From the NCBI RefSeq assembly GCF_029784135.1, contig NC_073745.1, forward strand, positions 240,900,191 through 240,964,190: DNA of 64,000 nucleotides, in the 5' to 3' direction. The notes under the pieces were generated by a model that saw only the letters and a program-made list of their open reading frames with translations, ran no database searches and was not told the origin of the DNA. Within the stretch, counting starts at the first letter, position 1. The number at the start of each line of letters is the position of its first letter. Of this stretch, positions 9,927-20,957 are shown piece after piece. A program made the position numbers and the translations under genes. This DNA comes from Toxorhynchites rutilus septentrionalis (lineage: Eukaryota; Arthropoda; Insecta; Diptera; Culicidae).

Positions 9927-11207
9927 GGCTGTCAAAAAAGTCCTGCGGTATTTTTTTTAAATTTTCATTTGTTCATAAAATTAGTTACAATCATCTGTTT
10001 TAAGTCAAATATGCGCCGTTTTGTTCGATGACTTGTTCCCAACGAGATGCCAACTTCATAATACCCCTGTTATAGAAGCTCGCTTCCTTATTGGCAAAAA
10101 ACTCGGATAGCCAATTTTCACAGGCCTCTTTTGTGGCTAACTTCTGACTACCTAGCTCGTTCGCCATGGACAAAAACAGGTGGTAGTCACTTGGTGCATG
10201 GTCCGGACTATACGGCGGATGCAAAAGAACCTCCCATCCGAGCTCCCGGAGCTTCTGGCGCATCACCAAAAAAGTGGGTGGCCTGGCGTTGTCCTGATGG
10301 AAGACAATGCGGCCTCTGTTTATCAAAGATGGCCTCTTTTTCATGAGTGCTACCTTCAAGCGGTCCAGTTGTTGGCAGTACAGGTCCGAATTGAGCGTTT
10401 GGCCATAGGGAAGCAGCTCATAATAGATTATTCCTTGACAATCCCACCAAACACACAGCAGAACCTTCCTGGTCGTTAATGAGGGCTTGGCCACCGTCTG
10501 AGCCGCTTCAGCGGGCTTTGACCACGACCGTTTGCGCTTCACGTTGTCGTAAGTGACCAACTTTTCATCGCCAGTCACCATCCGCTTCAGAAACGGGTCG
10601 ATTTTGTTGCGACTCAGCAGCGATTCACATGCGTCGATACGGTCAAAGATGTTTTTTGCGTCAACGTGTGTGGCACCCATACATCGAGCTTCTTTGTGAA
10701 TCCAAGCTTCTTCAAATGGTTAATAACGGTTTGATGACTTATCCCCAGTTCTTGGCCGATGCTACGGCTGCTACTATGCCGGTCTTTCTCGGCTAATTCA
10801 GCGATTTTGTCACAATTTTCGACGACAGGCCTTCCGGAGCGTGGCGCATCTTCGACGACCTCTACACCAGAACGAAAACGTTGAAACCATCGTTGTGCGG
10901 TGGAAATGGAAACTGTATCGGGTCCATAAACTGCACAAATTTTATTGGCATCTTGAGATGCATTTTTGCCTTTGTCATAGTAGTACTGTAAAATATGTCA
11001 GATTTTCTCTTTATTTTGCTACATATTTGCGACACTATAACTCACGAACGACTTAACCAAACAAAACACTGTCAAGGACTATATAATAGCGCGAAAAAAT
11101 ACTTTTCCAACAAGCTATAGTATGACTCGATACAATGAATACAACTAGAACTACGCGCTTACAACGACACCTCGCGGAAATACCGCAGGACTTTTTTGAC
11201 AGCCTAA
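9924..11207 (-). mobile_element. mariner element, copy 1
   Basis: 1,284-bp Tc1/mariner element with perfect 30-bp terminal inverted repeats (9924-9953 and 11178-11207, starting TTAGGCTGTCAAAAAAGTCC) and TA on both sides (9922-9923, 11208-11209). The transposase lies on the minus strand. The length and the DD34D catalytic set are those of a standard mariner. Confidence 0.95.
10000..10993 (-). pseudogene. mariner transposase (DD34D), broken at the N-terminal side
   Basis: Cut-and-paste transposase. The main open part (10680-10000, 226 residues) has VTGDEKLVTYDN, HQDNARPPT and HPPYSPDHAPSDYHLF, with 34 residues between the second and third aspartates. Upstream in another frame are the helix-turn-helix parts (STAQRWFQRFRSG, GRPVVENCDKIAELAE, SSRSIGQELGISHQTV) and WVPHTL. 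The two parts are separated by a one-base loss in an A run near 10650, and a TGA at about 10997 precedes the N-terminal segment. The catalytic core is intact but the protein cannot be made from one frame. Copy 2 has the same lesions. Confidence 0.9.
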
Positions 11208-11341
11208 TATATAGAAGAAGATGGAAAATAGATTTCGTTAACACATATGAAGTACGCAGAAGTGCTGGTTTTTTGTATGCCGATCAGCTGTGCTCTATAC
11301 ATGTATTATGGTAGTCAGAATAAACTGTTGTAGACGGATCG

Positions 11342-11493
11342 TTTTTTTTCTGTATTATAGTGATTTTCAACACATTTTGGCTGATTCGTCACTTTTTGAC
11401 TTCCATTTTTGGAAGAATGTCGGGAGTGAGAATTGAACTCGTGACCTTGAGCGTGAGAGGTACGGATGTTACCACTACGCCAGATCGCCTCCA
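11342..11493 (-). mobile_element. tRNA-derived SINE (family S1), copy in duplication unit 1
   Basis: On the minus strand it reads GGCGATCTGGCGTAGTGGTAACATCC (in two parts: A box TGGCGTAGTGGTAACA and flank), then GAGTTCAATTCTCACTCCCG as B box, then CTTCCAAAAATGGAAGT and an A-rich tail. The same family occurs at 14471, 22970 and 46271. It is a retroposed tRNA-like unit, not a tRNA gene. Confidence 0.8.
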
Positions 11494-12897
11494 CATTAGA
11501 CGGATCGTGTCGCTCGCTGGTGATCAATTCACATATCGGAACCCAAATAATATTGTTCATTATCACTGAAATAAAAACGGAATATTTAAAACAAGTGTCC
11601 GAAGTGAATCATTCGGATAACGCGCGAACAATGTCGATTATTTATATTGGTCCAGTAGTTCAAAAGTCATGATTTTTTGAAGTCATTTTTTTTAAAAAAA
11701 AAGGAAAAATGATTTTTCGGACCATCGGATATCTCTTAAATATCCTAACTCTAAAACGGGATAGAACACATTTCTTATTTTTGGTTATGTTATATAAAAA
11801 ACTCAGCTTTCAAAAAAAAAAAATTATAAAAACCAGCGCCCTTAGTCCCGAAACGATGCAAACTATAAAAAAACACATACAATTCATAACTACGAAAAAC
11901 ATAATTTTTTTAAATTTTTTTAATTTTTTGCAAGTGTAGTATTTAAAAAGAAAAAAAAAACAGTTATGGTAATTCGTACTGAGAAATTGTTGTATATATA
12001 AAAGTGTATTATATGGTTTGGATGATTTACCGCGGCACCGATATTAAATAACTTTCAAAATTATTTTCCAGGAAAGAAACCCAAAGTACTGAACTGGGAA
12101 ATAAATGAAGATTTCCCTTTCAGGCCGCGTGTGGTCGCGTATACGACCTACACTTTGAAGATTAAAAAAAGGCGTTTAAAACATATACCTTACATTTTTT
12201 CCATAATATAAAGCAATAATTGGCAGGAAAAAGTTTTAATATGCATTTTAGAGTCTATATTAGACTCTACAATTTTGTTTTCAGAAATCTTTGTTTTTCA
12301 AGGATAGCCTGAACGGAAAGTAATATCAATTATCAACCTCGCCTCGCTCATTCAATACCAACAAGGTAATATCTACATATCATATTTCCCCTAATCGCAT
12401 CAATAGTCTCACTCTGACCTTCCTTGCGTTTCCCTTCAGAGCCATAACCTATTCGATTGTCAACGATGTTAAAGCGGTATAAATCTCACCTATCTTTTGT
12501 TTTCCACCACAACGTTTCGGACCATTTAATCCAATAAAACAAATGTTTCTAGCGATATATAAAAATGATGCGCGCATAGAGGCGAGCAAAAACAAACAAA
12601 TCAACAATCACAATCAGACGGAGGGGAAACTTCATCAACATTCGCGCGTCAATTAACTGTACCCGTAGCAAGGTATGTTTACTTTTCCGGCGCCAGCAGG
12701 TTTCTCCGGCTGTCACGATATCGTGAAATGCCGGCCAACGCGCGCCAATGAGCAGATCTGCGATTGACCGCACGCGCAAATCTGAAACAGTAATTGAGGT
12801 GAAACAAAAATAATGTGTTTTATTTTCGCGGCATTTGAGAAACCCGGCCGCCGCCGCCACTACCACCGCTTGTTGATTTTGACTTTGGATATTTTTT
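11494..12897. other. non-coding rest of duplication unit 1
   Basis: AT-rich 11600-12060 resembles the body of the MITE at 17.8-18.3 kb (shared words such as TCCTCAGTTTTC/CTCAGCTTTC, AGCGCCCTT and CGAAACGATGCAAACTATA). 12480-12880 is GC-richer and unique apart from its duplicate, with no recognised gene. Confidence 0.5.
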
Positions 12898-13052
12898 TTA
12901 GAGAGGGGGGAGGGGTCTCAAACTATCACGAAAACCTTCCCCGGCCCCAAAAACCCTTACATACCAATTTTCATGTTGATCGGTTCAGTAGTTTCCGAGT
13001 CCATAAGAATCAGACAGACAGACAGACAGACAGAAATCCATTTTTATATATA

Positions 13053-14336
13053 TTAGGCTGTCAAAAAAGTCCTGCGGTATTTTTTTTAAATTTTCATTTG
13101 TTCATAAAATTAGTTACAATCATCTGTTTTAAGTCAAATATGCGCCGTTTTGTTCGATGACTTGTTCCCAACGAGATGCCAACTTCATAATACCCCTGTT
13201 ATAGAAGCTCGCTTCCTTATTGGCAAAAAACTCGGATAGCCAATTTTCACAGGCCTCTTTTGTGGCTAACTTCTGACTACCTAGCTCGTTCGCCATGGAC
13301 AAAAACAGGTGGTAGTCACTTGGTGCATGGTCCGGACTATACGGCGGATGCAAAAGAACCTCCCATCCGAGCTCCCGGAGCTTCTGGCGCATCACCAAAA
13401 AAGTGGGTGGCCTGGCGTTGTCCTGATGGAAGACAATGCGGCCTCTGTTTATCAAAGATGGCCTCTTCTTCATGAGTGCTACCTTCAAGCGGTCCAGTTG
13501 TTGGCAGTACAGGTCCGAATTGAGCGTTTGGCCATAGGGAAGCAGCTCATAATAGATTATTCCTTGACAATCCCACCAAACACACAGCAGAACCTTCCTG
13601 GCCGTTAATGAGGGCTTGGCCACCGTCTGAGCCGCTTCAGCGGGCTTTGACCACGACCGTTTGCGCTTCACGTTGTCGTAAGTGACCAACTTTTCATCGC
13701 CAGTCACCATCCGCTTCAGAAACGGGTCGATTTTGTTGCGACTCAGCAGCGATTCACATGCGTCGATACGGTCAAAGATGTTTTTTGCGTCAACGTGTGT
13801 GGCACCCATACATCGAGCTTCTTTGTGAATCCAAGCTTCTTCAAATGGTTAATAACGGTTTGATGACTTATCCCCAGTTCTTGGCCGATGCTACGGCTGC
13901 TACTATGCCGGTCTTTCTCGGCTAATTCAGCGATTTTGTCACAATTTTCGACGACAGGCCTTCCGGAGCGTGGCGCATCTTCGACGACCTCTACACCAGA
14001 ACGAAAACGTTGAAACCATCGTTGTGCGGTGGAAATGGAAACTGTATCGGGTCCATAAACTGCACAAATTTTATTGGCATCTTGAGATGCATTTTTGCCT
14101 TTGTCATAGTAGTACTGTAAAATATGTCAGATTTTCTCTTTATTTTGCTACATATTTGCGACACTATAACTCACGAACGACTTAACCAAACAAAACACTG
14201 TCAAGGACTATATAATAGCGCGAAAAAATACTTTTCCAACAAGCTATAGTATGACTCGATACAATGAATACAACTAGAACTACGCGCTTACAACGACACC
14301 TCGCGGAAATACCGCAGGACTTTTTTGACAGCCTAA
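13053..14336 (-). mobile_element. mariner element, copy 2
   Basis: Same as the element at 9924-11207, with the same 30-bp TIRs (13053-13082, 14307-14336) and TA flanks. It arose by the segmental duplication, not by a second transposition, because flanking DNA is duplicated with it. Confidence 0.95.
13129..14122 (-). pseudogene. mariner transposase (DD34D), duplicate
   Basis: Duplicate of the transposase at 10000-10993 with the same N-terminal frameshift and stop. The catalytic motifs VTGDEK, HQDNARPP and HAPSDYHLF are unchanged. One residue differs (LTTRK becomes LTARK). Confidence 0.9.
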
Positions 14337-14470
14337 TATATAGAAGAAGATGGAAAATAGATTTCGTTAACACATATGAAGTACGCAGAAGTGCTGGTTT
14401 TTTGTATGCCGATCAGCTGTGCTCTATACATGTATTATGGTAGTCAGAATAAACTGTTGTAGACGGATCG

Positions 14471-14622
14471 TTTTTTTTCTGTATTATAGTGATTTTCAAC
14501 ACATTTTGGCTGATTCGTCACTTTTTGACTTCCATTTTTGGAAGAATGTCGGGAGTGAGAATTGAACTCGTGACCTTGAGCGTGAGAGGTACGGATGTTA
14601 CCACTACGCCAGATCGCCTCCA
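14471..14622 (-). mobile_element. tRNA-derived SINE (family S1), copy in duplication unit 2
   Basis: Duplicate of the SINE at 11342-11493. The boxes are identical. Confidence 0.8.
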
Positions 14623-16026
14623 CATTAGACGGATCGTGTCGCTCGCTGGTGATCAATTCACATATCGGAACCCAAATAATATTGTTCATTATCACTGAAA
14701 TAAAAACGGAATATTTAAAACAAGTGTCCGAAGTGAATCATTCGGATAACGCGCGAACAATGTCGATTATTTATATTGGTCCAGTAGTTCAAAAGTCATG
14801 ATTTTTTGAAGTCATTTTTTTTAAAAAAAAAGGAAAAATGATTTTTCGGACCATCGGATATCTCTTAAATATCCTAACTCTAAAACGGGATAGAACACAT
14901 TTCTTATTTTTGGTTATGTTATATAAAAAACTCAGCTTTCAAAAAAAAAAAATTATAAAAACCAGCGCCCTTAGTCCCGAAACGATGCAAACTATAAAAA
15001 AACACATACAATTCATAACTACGAAAAACATAATTTTTTTAAATTTTTTTAATTTTTTGCAAGTGTAGTATTTAAAAAGAAAAAAAAAACAGTTATGGTA
15101 ATTCGTACTGAGAAATTGTTGTATATATAAAAGTGTATTATATGGTTTGGATGATTTACCGCGGCACCGATATTAAATAACTTTCAAAATTATTTTCCAG
15201 GAAAGAAACCCAAAGTACTGAACTGGGAAATAAATGAAGATTTCCCTTTCAGGCCGCGTGTGGTCGCGTATACGACCTACACTTTGAAGATTAAAAAAAG
15301 GCGTTTAAAACATATACCTTACATTTTTTCCATAATATAAAGCAATAATTGGCAGGAAAAAGTTTTAATATGCATTTTAGAGTCTATATTAGACTCTACA
15401 ATTTTGTTTTCAGAAATCTTTGTTTTTCAAGGATAGCCTGAACGGAAAGTAATATCAATTATCAACCTCGCCTCGCTCATTCAATACCAACAAGGTAATA
15501 TCTACATATCATATTTCCCCTAATCGCATCAATAGTCTCACTCTGACCTTCCTTGCGTTTCCCTTCAGAGCCATAACCTATTCGATTGTCAACGATGTTA
15601 AAGCGGTATAAATCTCACCTATCTTTTGTTTTCCACCACAACGTTTCGGACCATTTAATCCAATAAAACAAATGTTTCTAGCGATATATAAAAATGATGC
15701 GCGCATAGAGGCGAGCAAAAACAAACAAATCAACAATCACAATCAGACGGAGGGGAAACTTCATCAACATTCGCGCGTCAATTAACTGTACCCGTAGCAA
15801 GGTATGTTTACTTTTCCGGCGCCAGCAGGTTTCTCCGGCTGTCACGATATCGTGAAATGCCGGCCAACGCGCGCCAATGAGCAGATCTGCGATTGACCGC
15901 ACGCGCAAATCTGAAACAGTAATTGAGGTGAAACAAAAATAATGTGTTTTATTTTCGCGGCATTTGAGAAACCCGGCCGCCGCCGCCACTACCACCACTT
16001 GTTGATTTTGACTTTGGATATTTTTG
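14623..16026. other. non-coding rest of duplication unit 2
   Basis: Duplicate of 11494-12897. No gene recognised. Confidence 0.5.
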
Positions 16027-16282
16027 GAGAAACGCGATTTACGCCCGTTTACGTTACGGTATGAATTAGTGGTACTGGTAGACAGAGCAAAAGTTTCACG
16101 AAAAAAAATTAAACTCGGTTGATCAAATATTCATCGGAAAAACAGAAATCTAATGCGAAACATTACATAGAGCCAAGGCTGATATAGTATGACGTATTCA
16201 TTAAAGAAATGGACTGATTCCGGGTGGCAATGAATAAAACTACAAAAGACAATTCAGTGGATCAAATTTTGCTTAAATCCTA

Positions 16283-16590
16283 CTTTTATTGAGCCTTTCA
16301 CAAAAGTGCGTTGACGCCCTACCTGGCGGCCTTACCGCCAAACGTAGGAACCCTAGCCAGCCATCGCCGATGAAAGAAGAATGTCGGCATGTTCTTCAGT
16401 TCTTCCGTGGCCTTGTCGATCAGCTGCTTCTTCATTTTGAAATTCATTCATTTTCAAATTATTGGAGTCGATCTCCCGTTTTTGGGTTCGCCCAAAAATT
16501 TTGTATCCTGTACGACGTTGGGAAGGCTGATGATCTTTCGTACAACGTTTGTCTTCAACCGTTCCATCCCCTTCAGTGATCTCCTGGCAT
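16283..16590 (-). pseudogene. unrecognised gene or retrocopy 3' end
   Basis: On the minus strand two consecutive open stretches look like real protein: RRSLKGMERLKTNVVRKI followed by SLPNVVQDTKFLGEPKNG, then, after stops and in another frame, ATEELKNMPTFFFHRRWLAR ending VPTFGGKAAR at a stop near 16320. AATAAA on the minus strand at 16285-16290 follows as a polyadenylation signal. I cannot name the protein. It could be a decayed exon or a processed pseudogene. Low confidence. Confidence 0.3.
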
Positions 16591-16597
16591 CTCTCTA

Positions 16598-16644
<47 letters not shown>

Positions 16645-16663
16645 CTCTCTCTCTTTCTCTCTC
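16590..16663. repeat. (CT)n microsatellite
   Basis: About 70 bases of CT repeats with a few TTTCT interruptions. Confidence 0.95.
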
Positions 16664-17698
16664 CCCAGCCAGCGAGCAACCAACGGTATTCACGAGAGCT
16701 AAAAGAAAACATTAAAATTTTCAAATTTCCTTTTAGGCTTTTATAACGCAACTAGGCAAGTAATTGACGCAAGCTTCAGAGAACATAATCCTTACATGAG
16801 GAAGAATACATATTTACTATTGATTAAAAATGAACTATTTGAGCAGTTGAAAATAATTGATGGCGATGTACGCAATCGACAAAAAAATTAGAAGAACAGA
16901 GTGCGAAGTCGGAAATTTTATATGATTTTGGACATGCTGTAACTTCGTGAAAAATCAACGCATATCGATGGAATGCACATTATTTTGAAGCTACAACTTT
17001 CAGATTTTAGAATGCTTTACGTACATATTTTTAACTTGGTGTGTGTAGGTGTAGTAGGCAACAATATCGGGAAGAAATGAAAAATCGATTTTTCTTTGTT
17101 ATTTCAAGAATATTTTGGACTAACACAGTTTTTTGCTAACCAATTCAACAGCAATTGCTATTATTAACCTCATCAATCAGCTTTCATGTGGTTCCAAGAA
17201 CGTTCCCACACAGAGATATTTTAGTTTGAATGAAAAATTATCCCTTCGTCTTTGATGATGAATAATTCAATAAACAACCATCGCACCACAAATCGAGAGG
17301 CAGGATTTTTATAGTGCTGTACAAAATTCACTGTAATTCTGCAAATTCTGCAACTTACTGCGTTCTAATGTTTGCAGGCAAATTTTTAGCCTAGGGTATT
17401 CCCTAAACATCTGTGAACGTTTAATATTGATACGTTCAGCCGTTTCTTCTGGTCGATTGTTGAAAATTTGGAGTAAATTAGAGGAGCATTGAATCGCAAA
17501 TCAGAAGTACCAAATCCTACGCGACTGTCAGAATGAACGATTCGTAACTTTCGTCTTTATGAGTTTTTGTCACACCTGAATCGGTCGCTCGGAATGCCAA
17601 CGGAAGAGAAAGCCACACTGCCATGTGTGAACGGACATTGTGGAGAGAGGAAATATTGCGGTTCCAACTCCGCCCGATGGCAATTTATTCACAGGTTT
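16664..17698. other. non-coding stretch with one dispersed-repeat fragment
   Basis: 17205-17310 resembles 45417-45530 (shared ACAGAGATATT, GAATGAAAAATTATCC, CACCA-AAATCGA), so it is a multicopy element of unknown type. No gene recognised elsewhere. Confidence 0.4.
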
Positions 17699-18331
17699 TA
17701 GGGTGATCCGAAAAATCACTTTTTTTCACTTTTGGCTATTTTTCTTTGAAAAAATATCAAACTAACGATATTCATAGGATAGCGATATACAAACTAGCGG
17801 TTCTAGTTACATATCCAGTATAGTCGCATAAGAATATTGAACGAAGACTAAAAACATGTTAACTTTTAAAAATCATAACTTAAAAACGAAATAGAAAACA
17901 TCTCTGATTTTCGTATATGTGTAAAAAATCCTCAGTTTTCAAGAAAAATTATAAAAAAATATAGCGTCCTTGATTCCGAAACCATGTAAACTATATAAAA
18001 CAGATACAATGAATAGTCACGAAAACAATTTTTTTTCGCAAATTTAAGATTTTCTCAAAGAAATCTAGCTCATTGATTTTAATTTGATAAACCGATCATC
18101 TACATGAGTCTAGTAGTTTAAAAGTGATGAATTTTCGAGAATAGGAAAAGGAGGAAAAAAATGATATTCCGAACTATCGGTTAACTTTGAAAAACCATAA
18201 CATAAAAAAAATTACACATCTCTGATTTTAACATATTTTTTGTAAAAATCCTCAGTTTTCTAGAAAAAATATAAAACATTATAGCGCCCTTGATTCCGAG
18301 ACCATCATAATCATAAAAAACAATTACAATC

Positions 18332-18343
18332 AATAATAAAGGA
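18332..18343 (+). repeat. target-site duplication, left copy
   Basis: AATAATAAAGGA, repeated at 20782-20793 after the poly(A) of the LINE. The last base is ambiguous. Confidence 0.75.
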
Positions 18344-18344
18344 T

Positions 18345-20432
18345 ACACAATATGGGTTCCGCAGGGGCAAGGGGACGAATGATTGTCTTGCGTTGCTTTC
18401 TTCAGAAATTCAAATGGCTTACGCCGGAAAAAAACAAATGGCTTCAGTATTCTTGGACATAAAGGGGGCCTTTGATTCTGTTTCAATAGAGGTTTTGACA
18501 GACAAATTACACTCTCGGGGTCTGCCGCCTCTATTGAATAATATGTTATATAACTTGCTTTGTGAGAAGCATTTGAACTTTTCTCACGGAGATTCGGCAG
18601 TAAGTCGGGTCTCTTACATGGGCCTCCCCCAGGGCTCATGTTTAAGCCCCCTTTTGTACAACTTCTATGTAAGCGACATCGACAATTGCCTTACACAAAA
18701 TTGCAGCCTAAGACAACTTGCAGATGATGGAATGGTCTCTGTCGTAGGATCAACAGAATCCGACCTACAAGAACCCTTACAAGATACTTTGAACAATTTT
18801 TCAACCTGGGACATTGGGCTAGGGATCGAATTCTCCACGGAGAAAACAGAGATGGTGGTTTTTTCTAGGAAGCATAGACCAGCAAAACCAAAGCTTCAAC
18901 TTTTGGGTAAACCGATCACTCATGCTATGTCATTCAAGTATCTTGGGGTCTGGTTCGACTCCAAATGTACTTGGGGGGCCCATATTAGGTATCTGAGTAA
19001 AAAATGCCAACAAAGAATAAATTTTCTCCGTACAATTACCGGCACCTGGTGGGGAGCCCATCCCGAAGATCTTATAATGTTGTATAGAACAACTATTCTC
19101 TCAGTGATGGAGTATGGCAGTTTCTGTTTTCAATCAGTTGCCAAAACACACTTAATTAAACTCGAGCGAATTCAGTATCTTTGTCTCCGTATTGCGTTGG
19201 GATGTATGCCCTCAACGCATACCATGAGTCTCGAGGTTTTGGCAGGCCTACTCCCACTAAAAGATCGCTTCAATTTATTATCTCTTCGGTTCTTCATCCG
19301 GTGTAAGGTCATGAACCTATTGGTGATCGGAAATTTTGAGCAGCTGATCGAGCTAAATTTTCACTCCGGATTCATGAGTTCATATCATGAATTCATCTCC
19401 ATGCAGGTTGATCCTTCTTCGTATATTCCCAACCGTGTTTGTTTCCCTGACTACATCGATTCCTCTGTGCATTTTGATCTGTCCATGAAGCAAGATATCC
19501 ATGGATATTCAGATTACCAACGATCGAGGATCGCTCCAACGATCTTCGATGAAAAATATAGGGGTATCAATTGTGATAATATGTACTTTACTGATGGGTC
19601 CACTATAAATGAGTCCACAGGATTTGGAGTGTTCAACGAATTTTTTAGCACCTCACACAGTCTTCAGAATCCTTGCTCAGTGTATATTGCTGAATTGGCA
19701 GCAATTCATTGGGCGCTGGACAGCGTCGCCTCAGGACCTGTTGAACACTATTACATTGTAACGGATAGTCTTAGCTCTGTCGAAGCTATCCGTTCAGTGA
19801 GGCCGGAAAAGCACTCGCCGTACTTCCTTGAGAGAATACGAGAAATTTTGAGTGCTTTATCCAGACGCTGTTATGTCATTACCTTTGTGTGGGTCCCTTC
19901 TCATTGCTCAATTCCGGGTAATGAGAGGGCTGACTCATTAGCAAAGGTAGGTGCGATTGAAGGCGATATTTATCAGCGTCAAATCGCCTTCAATGAATTT
20001 TACTTTTTAGTCCGTAAAAATACCATCGCTAACTGGCAACGCAAATGGAACGAAGATGAATTGGGCCGGTGGCTTCACTCGATTATCCCTAAGGTTAGCC
20101 TCAAACCATGGTTCAAAAGTCTGGACTTGAGTCGGGACTTTATTCGCACCTTCTCCCGACTCATGTCCAATCACTGTTCGTTAGACGCGCTACTCTTTCG
20201 TTTCAATCTGGCCGGCAGCAATATCTGCGTTTGTGGCCGAGGTTACCACGATATCGAACACGTTGTTTGGTCGTGTGAGGTGTATCTTGTTGCCAGATCG
20301 AATTTAGAGAACTCCCTTCGGGCTAGAGGAAGGCAGCCCAATGTGCCGGTGAGAGATGTGTTGGCTCGGTTAGACCTTGATTACATGTCCCAAATATATG
20401 TTTTCCTTAAATCTATCGATGTTCGTGTGTGA
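18345..20432 (+). pseudogene. LINE ORF2 fragment: RT, RNase H, C-terminal zinc finger
   Basis: Open without stops from the truncation point to 20432, about 695 codons. It carries FLDIKGAFD, MGLPQGSCLSPLLY, RQLADDGMVS, an RNase H domain (MYFTDGST, IAELAAIHWA, IVTDSLSS, SHCSIPGNERADSLAK) and the C-terminal CVCGRGYHDIEHVVWSC. The endonuclease and the first RT motifs are absent. It has no start codon of its own. The frame is still intact, which again points to a young insertion. Confidence 0.9.
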
Positions 20433-20781
20433 TTATCCTTATATCCTTATACCCTCCATTTCTTCCTTTGTGAGTAATTGGTCCGCTTGCAATAAACAGG
20501 AGAATGAAATGTAAATTCACAACAGATGTACGAATAGATTTAAGAATTGAATGTGTGTGATTATCAACATTGTAATAATTTCCTTATACCCCATCCTTTT
20601 CCTGAGAAAATGTCACCCTTTTAATCTCGAGTCCACCACGAGTAATCGGTTTCCCACATTACTAACCATAGATTTAATAAAATTGTTCATATATATAGTT
20701 TTAAAAATATATTTAAGATTTCGGCTCCTTTAAACTTATGTAACTGAGCCTGTAAAAATAAACGATTTTATAAAAAAAAAA
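20433..20781 (+). other. LINE 3' UTR and poly(A)
   Basis: Same 3' UTR as the intact copy (GTAATCGGTTTCC, GGCTCCTTTAAACTTATGTA) ending in A-rich tail. Confidence 0.85.
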
Positions 20782-20957
20782 AATAATAAAGGAAACAAAA
20801 TTAAAGTTTGCTGCTACTGAAGTATTTTAACGAGGTGATTGGCTTTAATTTGATATATCGATAATTAGAATCGGTCGAGTGGTTCAAAAGTTATGAATTT
20901 TTGGAAAAAGTCTTTTTAGGAAAAAAAGCGAAAAAAGTGATTTTTTGGATCACCCTA

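Larger units (their letters stand above)
9769..12897. repeat. tandem duplication, unit 1 (3,129 bp)
   Basis: First of two adjacent copies offset by exactly 3,129 bases. It contains the end of the minisatellite, a mariner, a minus-strand SINE, AT-rich MITE-like sequence (11640-12050) and a GC-richer end. I saw only a few differences from unit 2 (near 10336, 10471 and 12868). The junction at 12892-12900 is a T run with a three-base microhomology (TTA). Confidence 0.9.
12898..16026. repeat. tandem duplication, unit 2 (3,129 bp)
   Basis: Second copy in the same orientation, starting in the middle of a minisatellite unit and ending at 16025-16026, where both copies read GACTTTGGATATTTTT. Differences include C for T near 13465 (Phe to Ser in the transposase shadow frame), C for T near 13600 (Thr to Ala in the transposase) and A for G near 15997. 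Confidence 0.9.
18344..20781 (+). mobile_element. 5'-truncated I-type LINE, close relative of the 53-59 kb copy
   Basis: Starts within the RT region of ORF2 (QYGFRRGKGTNDC) and ends in poly(A) at 20772-20781 after CTGTAAAAATAAACG. It is flanked by an 11-12-bp target-site duplication. Nearly identical in protein to the intact element on the other strand, so it is a recent insertion by target-primed reverse transcription that stopped early. Confidence 0.9.
17701..20955. mobile_element. TA-flanked MITE split by a LINE insertion
   Basis: Terminal inverted repeats of about 27 bp (left GGGTGATCCGAAAAATCAC from 17701; right ends GGATCACCC at 20955) with TA at 17699-17700 and 20956-20957. Removing the LINE (18344-20781) leaves about 0.8 kb with no coding capacity. 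The interior holds a repeated block of about 300 bp (17820-18015 and 18105-18320) that is also found in the duplicated segment at 11.6 kb. This is a Tc1/mariner-type MITE by TSD and structure. Confidence 0.8.

Noticed and set aside
10131..10479. Plus-strand frames of 71 and 99 codons
   Set aside because: Antisense of the mariner transposase, duplicated with it at 13260-13608.
16353..16751. 132-codon Arg/Glu-repeat protein
   Set aside because: The RE repeat is a translation of the (CT)n microsatellite.
18181..18639. 152-codon open frame on the minus strand
   Set aside because: Antisense shadow of the LINE RT frame. The same shadow appears on the plus strand at 55111-55515 opposite the intact copy.
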